From the NCBI GenBank assembly GCA_008360975.2, contig CM039210.1, forward strand, positions 7,628,293 through 7,692,292: a stretch of DNA of 64,000 nucleotides, read 5' to 3'. A model generated the notes under the pieces. The model was not told where the DNA came from. It saw only the letters and a program-made list of their open reading frames with translations, and did not search any database. Origin of the DNA: Lichenostomus cassidix. Taxonomy: Eukaryota; Chordata; Aves; Passeriformes; Meliphagidae. The translations under genes and the position numbers were made by a program. Every line of letters starts with the position of its first letter. The stretch's first letter is position 1. Below, piece by piece: positions 12,375-21,589 of the stretch.

Positions 12375-12827
12375 TGTTAGGAACCCTGCCCAACCCCCAT
12401 GAGGCAGATACAAAGGAATTTGGCTCAGGGGCCATAAAAAACCTCCCCCTGTGCAGCCCCTATGAGGCAGATACAAAAGGAATGTGGTTCAGGGGTCCAT
12501 AAAAACCTCCCCCTGTGCAACCCCCACGGAGAGACCATCCCAGGAGGCCCAGTAACCATCACCCAACGCAGAGCACACCAGCCCAAGACGTCTCAACAGC
12601 CAATCAAGGATTCATGAAGAGACGCCAATCAAGACATACGGGGGGAGTGGGGTACTAAAGGGTTATAAAATTCAGTCCTCTGCAGGCCCGAGGCGCGGTG
12701 CATAGAGATATGCTTGAATCTCTGCCCGTCCAGCGCTGACTTGACTGATATCCGCTTGCTTTTAATTAATAAATTTTTTTAATTGGATCTACGTCTCTGA
12801 TTGGATAATGAGGCTAAATTGATAACA
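12375..12827 (+). mobile_element. Class I (gammaretrovirus-like) solo LTR with duplicated U3 unit
   Basis: Runs from TGTTAGGAACC to GATAACA. It has a TATA box (ttataaaa, 12663-12670) and an aataaa signal (12768-12773). Its R/U5 wording (cagcgctgact, gatatccgcttgct, gtctctgattgg, taacA end) closely parallels that of the LTR at 59133-59594, so this is a related solo LTR. The U3 has a tandem unit of about 64 bp. No matching target duplication was found. Confidence 0.82.
12384..12526 (+). repeat. Tandem U3 repeat, two full units and a third start
   Basis: Unit 1 is at 12384-12446, unit 2 at 12447-12510, and the start of a third at 12511-12526. Each has tgaggcagatacaaa, a ggctcagggg or ggttcagggg motif, ccataaaaa and acctcc. 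Duplicated U3 blocks are typical of retroviral enhancers. Enhancer function here is inference. Confidence 0.85.
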
Positions 12828-13373
12828 AAGTTAATGCAGAACATACTGTTGACTAAATTTATGCAGATCAGAGTTGTTTATAATAGCCTTTTTTGGTTTT
12901 ATATTTTTTTATTTGTTTCATTATTTGTTGCTAATAAACCAAAATGTTCTTTTTGTGGACTTAATATTCCTAAAAGAGAAAAAGAAATAAAGGAGAATCC
13001 CAATATTACATGGACAACAAAACTGAATGACGTGATTGTTTTCAATAGAGAAAAAGTTATTTTCAAAGTCTACAGCATAGCAAGCATGATATGTTTTTCA
13101 AAACTTTTATAATCTTGCTATTTCCACAAATTAAAATAAAAACTGTTTGCCTAGAACATCAGCCTTTTTGTAGCTTGTGTTCAACATGCCTGTTTTATTT
13201 ATCTCATTGAAAATTCCCATCAGTTGTAACTCAGAAATATTTCTGAATTGTAAATAACATCAGTAATGGTATTTACAATTTGTTCTAGTTCTGAATCACT
13301 TTCCTCACCACTGGGGATTAAAATAAATTTACTTATAGAATATTAGAAATATTAGAAATTAATGGTGTAGATT
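12828..13373. other. FCHO2 intron 5, AT-rich
   Basis: AT-rich intronic sequence between an LTR and a CR1. The 103-codon frame at 12801-13112 shows no family motif and has a composition like the surrounding intron. Confidence 0.5.
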
Positions 13374-13883
13374 TGAGTGGGACCACAATATAAAAAAGAC
13401 ATTTAAGCTATTAGAGTGCGTCCAAAGGAGGGCCACGTGAATGGTGAAGAGTCTCAAGGGGAATCTGTATGAGGAGCAGCTGAGGTCACTTGGTCTGTTC
13501 AGCCTGGAGAAGAGGAGACTGAGGGGAGACCTCATTATGGTCTTCAACATCCTCATGAGGGGAAGCAGAGGGGCAGGCACTGATCTCTTCTCTCTGTGAC
13601 CACTGACAGAACTTGAGGAAACAGCATGAAGCTGAGTTGGGGGAGGTTTATGTTGGATATTAGGAAAAAGTTCTTCACCCAGAGGGTGGTTGAACACTGA
13701 AACAGGCTCCCCAGGGAAGTGGTCACAGCACTAAGTCTGCCAAAGTTCAAGAAGCGTTTGGACAATGCTCTCAGGCACATGGTGTGACTCTTGGGGTGTC
13801 CTGAGCAGGGCCAGGAGTTGGACTTGATGATCTTTGTGGGTCCCTTCCAACTCAGCATATTCTATGATTCTGTGATTCTATGG
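13374..13883 (+). mobile_element. CR1 3' end (5' truncated)
   Basis: Shows the CR1 C-terminal coding and 3' end: cagcctggagaagaggagac, attaggaaaaagttcttcac, ggacttgatgatctttgtgg, ending in gattctgtgattctatgg. It is non-coding now because of frame breaks. Confidence 0.85.
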
Positions 13884-13889
13884 TTTAAT

Positions 13890-14319
13890 TGTAACTTGCT
13901 CACAGCTTAGCATGAGTGGGCCCTGCTCAAAGCTTGGCATAGATGAACTCTAAATGAACTCTGTCAGCATGAATGGCTATGCAGGGGAGGAAACAGAGAA
14001 AGACTGGATACCTTAAGATAAGGGTTGAGACCCTGGAGGGCCTCAAGGCTGGCCCAAACTGGAAGATAAGAGCAGTTAATGGCCTGGCTACCTGGACATG
14101 GAGAAAGAATCCAATGACGTGCTAGAGGACCCCAGACTATAAATTGCCATTGGACCAAGAGGAGCGTGCAGGGTGCGTGAAGATTGGAGGCACAAACTAT
14201 GAGGGTATAAAGACCCAGGGATTTCTTTGTTCAGGGTCCCTCTCTAGAGGCACCAGCTTGAGCTGAAATAAACTGACTCTGCCTCAGAACCCAGGGTCTG
14301 AACTATCCCTAAATACTCA
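13890..14319 (+). mobile_element. Probable class I solo LTR
   Basis: LTR-like architecture: TG start near 13890 (tgtaacttgctcacagc), TATA-like gggtataaagacc near 14202, and a gaaataaactgactctgcc poly(A) signal near 14263, with CA near 14319. The ends are estimated and no target duplication was identified. It lies directly against the end of a CR1. Confidence 0.65.
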
Positions 14320-14599
14320 CTTCTTTAAAAAAAATTTTATGTGTTCCACAGGGAAAATGGAAACTAATTTTTACTTGCAATTACTTATAAAGCTGACCAC
14401 TATTGATAACTTTCAAAAGAATTAAAATAAAATGTACTCAGAAAAGATAGTTATTTTCTGTAATTTCCAATATAAAAAATTTAAATCATAACTAATAGAA
14501 TAATGTTATCACTTGTTCACATGGGGAAACATCAACCAGGAAAGCAAGATGAATCAAAGAGTTTTCAATTCGCAGAGAAATAAAAAGGGGGGCCAGCAA

Positions 14600-16373
14600 A
14601 ACGGCCACCTTAGACATAAAAAGTGTTTCTACAAATACATCAGCAACAAAAGGAAGGACAAGGGGAATCTCCATCCTTTGTTGGATGTGGGGGGAAACAT
14701 AGTGACAAAGAATGAGGAAAAGGCTGAGGTACTTAATGTCTTCTTTGCCTCAGTCTTTAATATCAAGACCAGTTGTCCTCAGGGTACCAACCCCCTGAGC
14801 TGGAAGTCAGAGACAGGGAACAGAATGAAGCCCCTATAATCCAGGAGAGAATGGTCAGTGACCTGCTGTGTCACTTAGACACACACAAGTTCATGGAGCC
14901 AGATGGGATCCACTCAAGGGTACTGAGGGAGTTGGCAGAAGAGCTCACCAAGTCACTTTCAATCATTCAGCCAATCATTCAGCCAATCATTCAGCCCTGG
15001 TCAACTAGGGAGGTTCCAGGTGACTGTGAGTTAGCAAATGTGATGTCAATCTATAAGAAGTTTCAGAACAAGGATCCAGGGAAGTACGGGCCTGTCAGCT
15101 TGACCTTGATGTCAGGGAATGTTATGGAGCAGACCATCTTGACACCATCACACAACACGTGCAGAATAACCATGGAATGAGGCCCAGCCAGCATGGGTTT
15201 AGGAAAGGCAGGTCCTGCTTCTCCTTCTATGACCAGATGATCCACTTAGTGAATGAGAGAAAGGCTGCAAATGTTGTCTGCCTGGACTTCAGTAAAGCCT
15301 TTGACACTGTTTCCCACAGCATTCTCCTGGAGAAACTGGCTGCTCATGGTGTGGGCAGGTGTACCCTCAGCTGGGTGAAAAACTGGCTGGATGGCCAGAC
15401 CTGGAGAGTGGTGGTGAATGGTGCTGCATCCAGTTGGCAGCTGATCACTAGTGGGGTTCCCCAGGGCTCAATATTGGGGCTAGTACTGTTTAATATCTTC
15501 CTCAAAGACCTGAAGGAAGGGATCGAGTGCACCCTCAGTAAGTTCACAGATAACACCAAGTTGGGTGGGAGGGTAGGAAGGCTCTACAGAGGGATCTGGA
15601 CAGGCTGGATCAATGGGCAGAGGCCATTTGTATGAGGTTCAACAAGGCCAAGTGCCAGGTCCTGCCCTTGGGTCACAACAACCCCCTTTGGTGCTACAGG
15701 ATGGGGGAAGAGTGGCTGGAAAGCTGCCTGGCGGAAAAGGACCTAGGGATGCTGGTTGACAGCAGCTGAACATGAACCAGTGTGTGTGCCCAGGTGGCCA
15801 AGAAGGCCAGTGGCATCCTGGCTTGTATCAGAAATAGTGTGGCCAGCAGGACTAGTGAAGCGATTGTTCCCCTGAACTTGGCATTGGTGAGGCCACACCT
15901 CGAGTACTGTGTTTAGTTTTGGACTCCTCACTGCAAGAAAGACAATGAAGTGCTGGAGCATGTCCAGAGAAGGCAACAGAGCTGGGGAAGGGTCTGGAGC
16001 ACAAGTCTCATGAGAAGCTGAGGGAGCTTGGTGGGTTCAGCCTAGAGTTAAGGAGACTCAGGGGGACCTTATTGCTCTCTATGACTACCTGAAAGAAGGT
16101 TGTAGTCAGGCGGGGGACAGTCTCTTCTCCCAGATAACAAGTGACAGGATGAGAGCAAACAGACTCAAGTTCCACCAAGGGAGGTTTAGGAAATTTTCTT
16201 CACTGAAAGGGTTGTAAAGCACTGAAAAAGGCTGCCCAGGGAAATGGTAGTTACTATCCCTGGAAGTGTTCAAAAACATGTGCATATGGCATTTTAGAAC
16301 ATAGTGGTGGGTGCTAGGTTGGCAGTTGGACTTGATCATCTTAAAGGTCCTTTCCAACCTTAATGATTCTATG
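14600..16373 (+). mobile_element. CR1 LINE, 5' truncated, reverse transcriptase remnant
   Basis: Contains CR1 RT motifs over several frames: [15 protein letters not shown] (about 15180-15224), [20 protein letters not shown] (about 15274-15333), [17 protein letters not shown] (about 15450-15503) and KFTDN in place of the catalytic FADD (about 15540-15554). The C-terminal part and 3' end run to 16373 (ccttaatgattctatg). Frameshifts and the FADD loss make it inactive. A run of three copies of ccaatcattcag occurs near 14970-14995. Confidence 0.88.
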
Positions 16374-16450
16374 AAAAAGACATCATTAGAGACAGGGAAA
16401 GATAACCTGTCTCCTCTGTTACTTCATTTTGTGAAAACTGGAAAAAGTTA

Positions 16451-16518
16451 CAATGTTGCCACCAAGTCGAGAGAGGTGAGGTCACACCTGAGTCCTGTGT
16501 CCAGTTCTGGGCTCCCCG
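16451..16518 (+). mobile_element. CR1 fragment
   Basis: Short piece reading gaggtgaggtcacacctgag and gtgtccagttctgggctcc, the CR1 segment encoding the C-terminal region. It is sandwiched between larger CR1 pieces. Confidence 0.6.
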
Positions 16519-17090
16519 ATACAATATGATAGAACAATTCAGTTGGAAGGAACCTAAAACACTCATCTAATCCAAATGCCTGATGACTTCAGGGCTGGCA
16601 AAAAGTTACAGCATGATATTAAATGCATTGTCCAAATGCCTCTTAAACAGTGACAGGCTTGGGGCATCAACCGCCTCTCTAGGAAGCCCATTATAGTGTT
16701 TGACCACACTCTTGGTAAAAAAATGTTCCCTTAGGTCCAGTCTGAACTTCCCCCTGGCACAGCTGTGAACCATTGCCATGCATACTGTTGCTGGATCCCA
16801 GGGAGAAGAGCTCAGCACCTCCCTCTCCACTTCCCCTCCTCAAGGAGCTGCAGAGAGCCCCTCAGCCTCCTTTTCTTCAAACTAGACAAACCCAGAGTCC
16901 TCACAGCCGCTCCTCACAGGACATGCCTTCAGGTCCTTTCACCAGTTTAGGTGCCCTCCTCTGAATGCATTCAAGGACCTCCACATCCTTCTTAAATGGT
17001 GGGGCCAAAAACTGCACACAGCACTCAAGGTGGGGCTGCACCAGTACTGAATACAGTGAGATAATCATCTCTTGACTGGCTGGTTCTACT
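16519..17090 (-). mobile_element. CR1 3' half, reverse orientation
   Basis: Reverse-complement CR1 text from the 3' end (caattcagttggaaggaacc) into the C-terminal coding region (aactgcacacagcactcaag near 17010). It is diverged and non-coding. Confidence 0.8.
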
Positions 17091-18066
17091 GTGTTTGATG
17101 GTGGTGTCCCTCAGAGATCTGTGCTGGGACCAGTTTTGTTTAATATTTTTATTGACGACATGGATGAGGGTATTGAGTCTACTATTAGTAAATTTGCAGA
17201 TGACACTAAGCTGGGAGCGTGTGTGTTGATCTGTTGGAAGGTAGGAGGGCACCACAGAGATCTGGAACGGTTGGATGGATGGGCAGAGTCCAATAAGATG
17301 AAGTTTAACAAGTCCAAGTGCCGAGTCCTGTATTTTGGCCACAATAACTCCCCGCAACACTACAGGCTGGGGACAGTGTGGCTGGACAGTGCTCAGGCAG
17401 AAAGGGACCCGGGGGTACCAGTCGACAGCTGACTGAATATGAGCCAGCAGTGTGCCCAGGTGGCCAAAAAGGCCAATGGCATCCTGGCCTGTATTAGAAA
17501 TAGTGTGGCCAGCAGGACCAGGGAAGTCATTCTTCCCCTGTACTCGGCACTGGTGAGGCCGCACCTCAAGTACTGTGTCCAGTTCTGGGCCCCTCAGTTC
17601 AGGAAGGACGTTCAGACGCTCGAACGTATCCAAAGGAGGGCGACGAGGCCAGTGAAGGGCTCAGAACACAAGCCCTATGAGGAACGACCAAGGGAGCTGG
17701 GGTTGTTTAGCCTGAGAAAAGAAGACTCAGAGGAGACCTTTTCACTCTCTACAACTACCTGAAGAGTGGTTGTGGTCAGGTGAGGGTTGGTCTCTTTTTC
17801 CAGGCAGCAACTGACAGAACAAGAGGACACAGTCTCAAGCTGCGCCAAGGGAAATTTAAGTTGGATGTTAGGAAAAAGTTTTTACTGAAAGAGTGATAAA
17901 GTTCTGGAATTGTCTGCCCGGGGAGGTGGTGGAGTCACCATCCCTGGATGTGTTTAAAAAAAAGGTTGGATGTGGCACTCAGTGCCATGGTTTAATTAAG
18001 GTGATGTTAGGGCATGGGTTGGACTCGATGATCTTGAAGGTCTCTTCCAACCCAGTGATTCTGTGA
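17091..18066 (+). mobile_element. CR1 fragment with intact FADD stretch
   Basis: Opens with gatggtggtgtccctcagag and encodes [18 protein letters not shown] and [10 protein letters not shown] at 17127-17219. It then runs through the C-terminal region to a 3' end at about 18066 (aacccagtgattctgtgatg). The reading shifts frame near 17432 and 17762, so it is inactive. Confidence 0.85.
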
Positions 18067-18592
18067 TGCATCCAAGAACACAGTTTGCCCTCTTGGCTGC
18101 CAGGGCTCACTGGTGACTCATACTGAGCCTGCTGCCAACCAGCACCCCCAGATCCCTTTTTGCAGGGCTGCTCTCCAGCCACTCCTCTCCCAATTTATAC
18201 TTGTGCTCGGTGTTTCTCTGTCACAGGTGCAGAATCTGGCATTTTGACTTGTTAAATTTCATTCCATTAATCATAGCACAATGCTCCAATCTATCCAGAT
18301 TCCTCTGCAAGGCTTCTTGCCCCTCGAGAGTCAACAGCACTTCCCAGTTTGGTATCATCAGCAAACCTGCTAATGGTGCATTCAACTCCTGCCTGCAGAT
18401 CACTGATAAATATATTGAACACACCTGGCCCTAGAATTGAGCCCTGAGGAATACTGCTAGTGACCAGTCACCAGCCAGATGTAGCATCACTGCAACCCTT
18501 TGAGCCCTGCCCTTCAGACAGTTCTTCACCCAGTGCATCATGAACCTGCTCATCCCACAGTTGGACAAATTGTCCAGAAGGATGCTGTGAGG
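18067..18592 (-). mobile_element. CR1 fragment, reverse orientation, tail to tail with its neighbour
   Basis: Reverse-complement CR1 coding text: ctgatgataccaaactggga can be read on the minus strand near 18345-18365, with C-terminal sequence near 18070-18190. It ends where the ERVL LTR begins, so the LTR boundary probably marks a later insertion or a deletion junction. Confidence 0.75.
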
Positions 18593-18593
18593 G

Positions 18594-19628
18594 AGTATTA
18601 GGTTTGCATGGCAAGGTTTTGGTGGTGGAGGGGCTACAGGGGTGGCTTCTGTGAGAAGCTGTTGGAAGCTTTCCCCATGTCTGACAGAGTCAATGCCAGC
18701 TGGCTCCAAGACAGACACGCCACTGGCCAAGGCCAAGGCAATAAAAGATGGTAGTAATGCCTCTAGGGTAACATATTTAAGGAAAGAAAAAGTTATGCCA
18801 CAGGAGTAATTGCAGCCAGAGAAGAGTGAAGTGACAATATGTGAGAGGAACAGCTCTGCAGACACCGAGGTCAGTGGAGAAGGACTGGGAGGAGGTGCTC
18901 CAGGCACCAGAGCAGAGATTCCCCTGCAGCCATGGTGAAGCAGCTGTGCCCCTGCAGCCCATGAAGGTTCATGGAGGAGCAGAGATCCACCTGCAGAGCA
19001 GATTCACACTGGAGCAGGTGGATGCCTGAAGGTGGCTGTTACCCTGTAGGAAGCCCACACTGAAGCAGGCTCCTCACAGGACCTGTGGCTCCATGGGGTA
19101 CTCACACTGGAGCAGCCTGTTCCTGATGGACTGCAGACCATGGAAAGTGACCTATGCTGGAGCAGTTTGTGAAAACCTGCAGCCTGTGGGAAGGAGAAGT
19201 TCATTGAGAACTGTCTCCTGTGAGAGAGACCCTACGCTGAAGCAGGGGAAGGAATCCTCTCCCTGAAGAGAAAGCAGCAGCAGAAACAACATATGAACTG
19301 ACTAAAACCCCCATTCCCTATCCCGCTGTGCTGCTGACGGGGAGGAGGGAGAGAACTGGGAATTAAGTTAAGCCCAGTGGGGAAAAGGTGTTTTTAGAAA
19401 TTGTTTTACTTCTCATTATCGTGTTCTGATTTGACTGGTAATAAATTCAGTTAATTTCCCCAAGTCAAGTCTGTTTTGCCTGCGACTACAATTGATGAGT
19501 GATCTCCCCCTGTCCTTATTTTGACCTAAAACCTTTCACTATATTTTCTCCCCCTCCCCCAGCTGAGGAGGGGAGCAATAGAGTGGCTTGGTGGGCACCT
19601 GGCATCCAGTCAAGGTCAACCCACCACA
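18594..19628 (+). mobile_element. ERVL 5' LTR
   Basis: About 1,035 bp. It starts around gtattaggtttgcatgg, where the canonical TG seems lost. It contains repeated gctggagcag-like words (18900-19250) and an ataaattcagttaatttcc poly(A) region near 19440, and ends caacccaccaca. The primer-binding site lies 7 bp past the end. The left edge is uncertain by a few bases because the neighbouring CR1 shares similar letters. Confidence 0.8.
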
Positions 19629-19635
19629 GTCCTTG

Positions 19636-19653
19636 TGGCATCCAATGTAGGGT
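19636..19653 (+). promoter_or_regulatory. ERVL primer-binding site
   Basis: tggcatccaatgtagggt begins 7 bp after the LTR CA end. It looks like a mutated form of the tggcgcccaacgtgggg type seen in many avian ERVs. The matching tRNA is not resolved here. Confidence 0.6.
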
Positions 19654-19780
19654 GAGACAAAGGCAGTTATATATATTGCATGCTATAGTAAATAGTAGTT
19701 ATTGAGTAGCAAGCTTCTGTGGGGGACACGGAGTTTGTCAGCTGCACCACTTATATCTTTATTTTGCTGAGTTTGGTACC

Positions 19781-20023
19781 ATGTTAATAAAAACAATGGC
19801 TCTGTGCTTTGTCCTGGCATTGGTGGCCTTGTTGTGCTGTGGGAACTATCTTGTGGAAAAGATGAGGGAATACATCTCCCTCTCCCTACCTGGGATTGAT
19901 GTGGATGGTTTTATTATGCAGGCTCCAGAGGTCTTTGTTCACCCTTATACAACCTGTTTAATACTACTAATGAACATTGTAAATATTACAATGTTTGTGG
20001 AATCTGGTGTCACCCTGGTGTAA
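19781..20023 (+). CDS. Small hydrophobic leader reading frame in the ERVL
   Basis: An 80-codon frame between the primer-binding site and gag. It has two hydrophobic stretches, MALCFVLALVALLCC and TTCLILLMNIVNITMFV, so it would be a small membrane protein if made. I recognise no family. The leader of the class I fragment at 58274 also carries a hydrophobic small frame. It may be chance in a T-rich leader; coding status is unproven. Confidence 0.3.
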   Translation: MLIKTMALCFVLALVALLCCGNYLVEKMREYISLSLPGIDVDGFIMQAPEVFVHPYTTCLILLMNIVNITMFVESGVTLV

Positions 20024-20067
20024 GAGAAAATGACTCTTCAGTGAGGCAATATCAAAATGTTCCCTGA

Positions 20068-21523
20068 GGCATCCAGTTCCTGGGTTGCAGAGTGTGTGGA
20101 AGGATTTGAGCAGTTTCCTAAGGAAGTTATCACCTCCCATTACCTGGGACTTTACACCTGAACAGGCAACGAACTCTGGCAAACTGACGCATCACCTGAT
20201 AAAAGAGTGCCTTGCCTATCCCAATGAAAACGTGCAGCTTCTCACCCTGTACTGGGGTCTGGTCTGTGCCTACCGAGCCACAGCTCAGTACTCTCAGAGA
20301 ACTGTAGTTGAGACAGGAACTCAAACTGCATTTGAGGACACTATGGCTGAGATAGGGACTCAAACCACAGCAACTACAGTAATTGCCCCAGTAGTGAAAA
20401 AGAAAAGGTGGACAAGGAGAGGTCCATATCATTGATTAGAAAGGGAGAGGAGGAGGAAGAGAGGAAGAGGAAGAGGAAGAGGAAGAGGAAGAGGAAGGAA
20501 AAGAATGAGGAAAGGAAGGGTCTGATCACAAAGCCGGTCCTTAAAGAAACTGAAGAAAGAAGTGAGACAATTCAAACAGTGGTTACTCAGTTGCTGACCT
20601 CATCAGAACTTTGAGACATGCAGCAAGATAACAGCCACCAGCCAGGTGAGCGGATTTCTGCCTAGCTGCTTCAATGCTGGGATAACAGGGCCGACAGTCA
20701 ACAACTGGAAGGTCATGAAGCCCAACAGCTGGGATCCCTTGCTAGAGACTGCAGAATTGAGAGAGGAATGGGAAAGGAGGCAGTAATTTGCAGTCTCTGG
20801 AGATGGCTCCTCTCAAGCATGAGGGCAAGATATCCATTTAAGGAAGATCTTGTGAACTCCCCAGGGAAGTGGACCACTGCAGATGAAGGTATCCAGTACT
20901 TGAGAAAAGCAGCAGTGCTGGAAGTCATCTGTAGTGATCTAAAAAATTTTAAGGTCTCTAAAGATCCAGAGGATGTCCCTTGCACAATGGCCATGTGGAG
21001 GAAGGTGATTCAAAGTGCCCCAGCATCATATTCCAGCAGCTTGGCAGAAATGTATTACACAGAAATGGATACACCAACTGCAGAGAGTCTTCCTGACTCC
21101 AAAACTTTGAAGAAAATCTCTGTCCTTCCTCATCCCCCTGGGACCAGCACCTCAGCTGTCAGGGGCACCCCAAGAAATCAGTCCTCTCCTGCCCTGGCCA
21201 GAGGGAAAGGAAGCTCCAAGAGCAAGCCACGTGGCGAACTCTGGCTCTTTCTGCGTGACCAGAGGGAGGACATGAGGAACTGGGATGGTGAACCCACCTT
21301 TAAGCTGGAAGCCTGTGTCCGTGAACTGAGAGGGAAGAGAGCTGTTGAGAAGGGATCACCCAGGAAGACTGTCAGTGTAGTTGCCGCAGAGAGACAAGAA
21401 GGCAATCAGCAATGTCCCAGACATAAAAGAACTGAAATTACCTCCTTTGATCCTGGTGAGGGGACTTCCAGTCTGACACTGAAAGGGTCAGACAGTAAAT
21501 ACTCTGACCAGGAACAGGAATAG
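20068..21523 (+). pseudogene. ERVL gag, broken
   Basis: Gag-like text in two frames. At 20085-20435 is a frame with ITWDFTPEQATNSGKLTHHL and YWGLVCAYRATAQYSQ. At 20768-21523 is a 251-codon frame with DMRNWDGEPTFKLEACV near its end. The same features occur in the second ERVL copy at 39088-39831 (DMRKWDGKPTSILDAWV). The two parts are separated by stops and a frame change around 20435-20760, where an AGGAAG expansion lies. It would have formed the retroviral capsid; it is inactive now. Confidence 0.8.
20441..20512 (+). repeat. Purine hexamer repeat (GGAAGA)n
   Basis: Five or more aagagg/gaagag units lie inside the ERVL gag and translate as a Lys-Arg alternation in one frame. It is a local expansion in the dead element. 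Confidence 0.85.
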
Positions 21524-21589
21524 AGGGTCCCTGTCTTCAGCCAGGAGGAGGAAAGGGATGGCTGGGCATACTGGACTGTGCGGATTTGA

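Noticed and set aside
12801..13112. A 103-codon frame with hydrophobic and Lys-rich parts
   Set aside because: It begins inside the end of an LTR and runs into AT-rich intron; no family motif.
20441..20512. Lys-Arg run as a nuclear signal protein
   Set aside because: It is the translation of a simple hexamer repeat in one frame of a dead gag.
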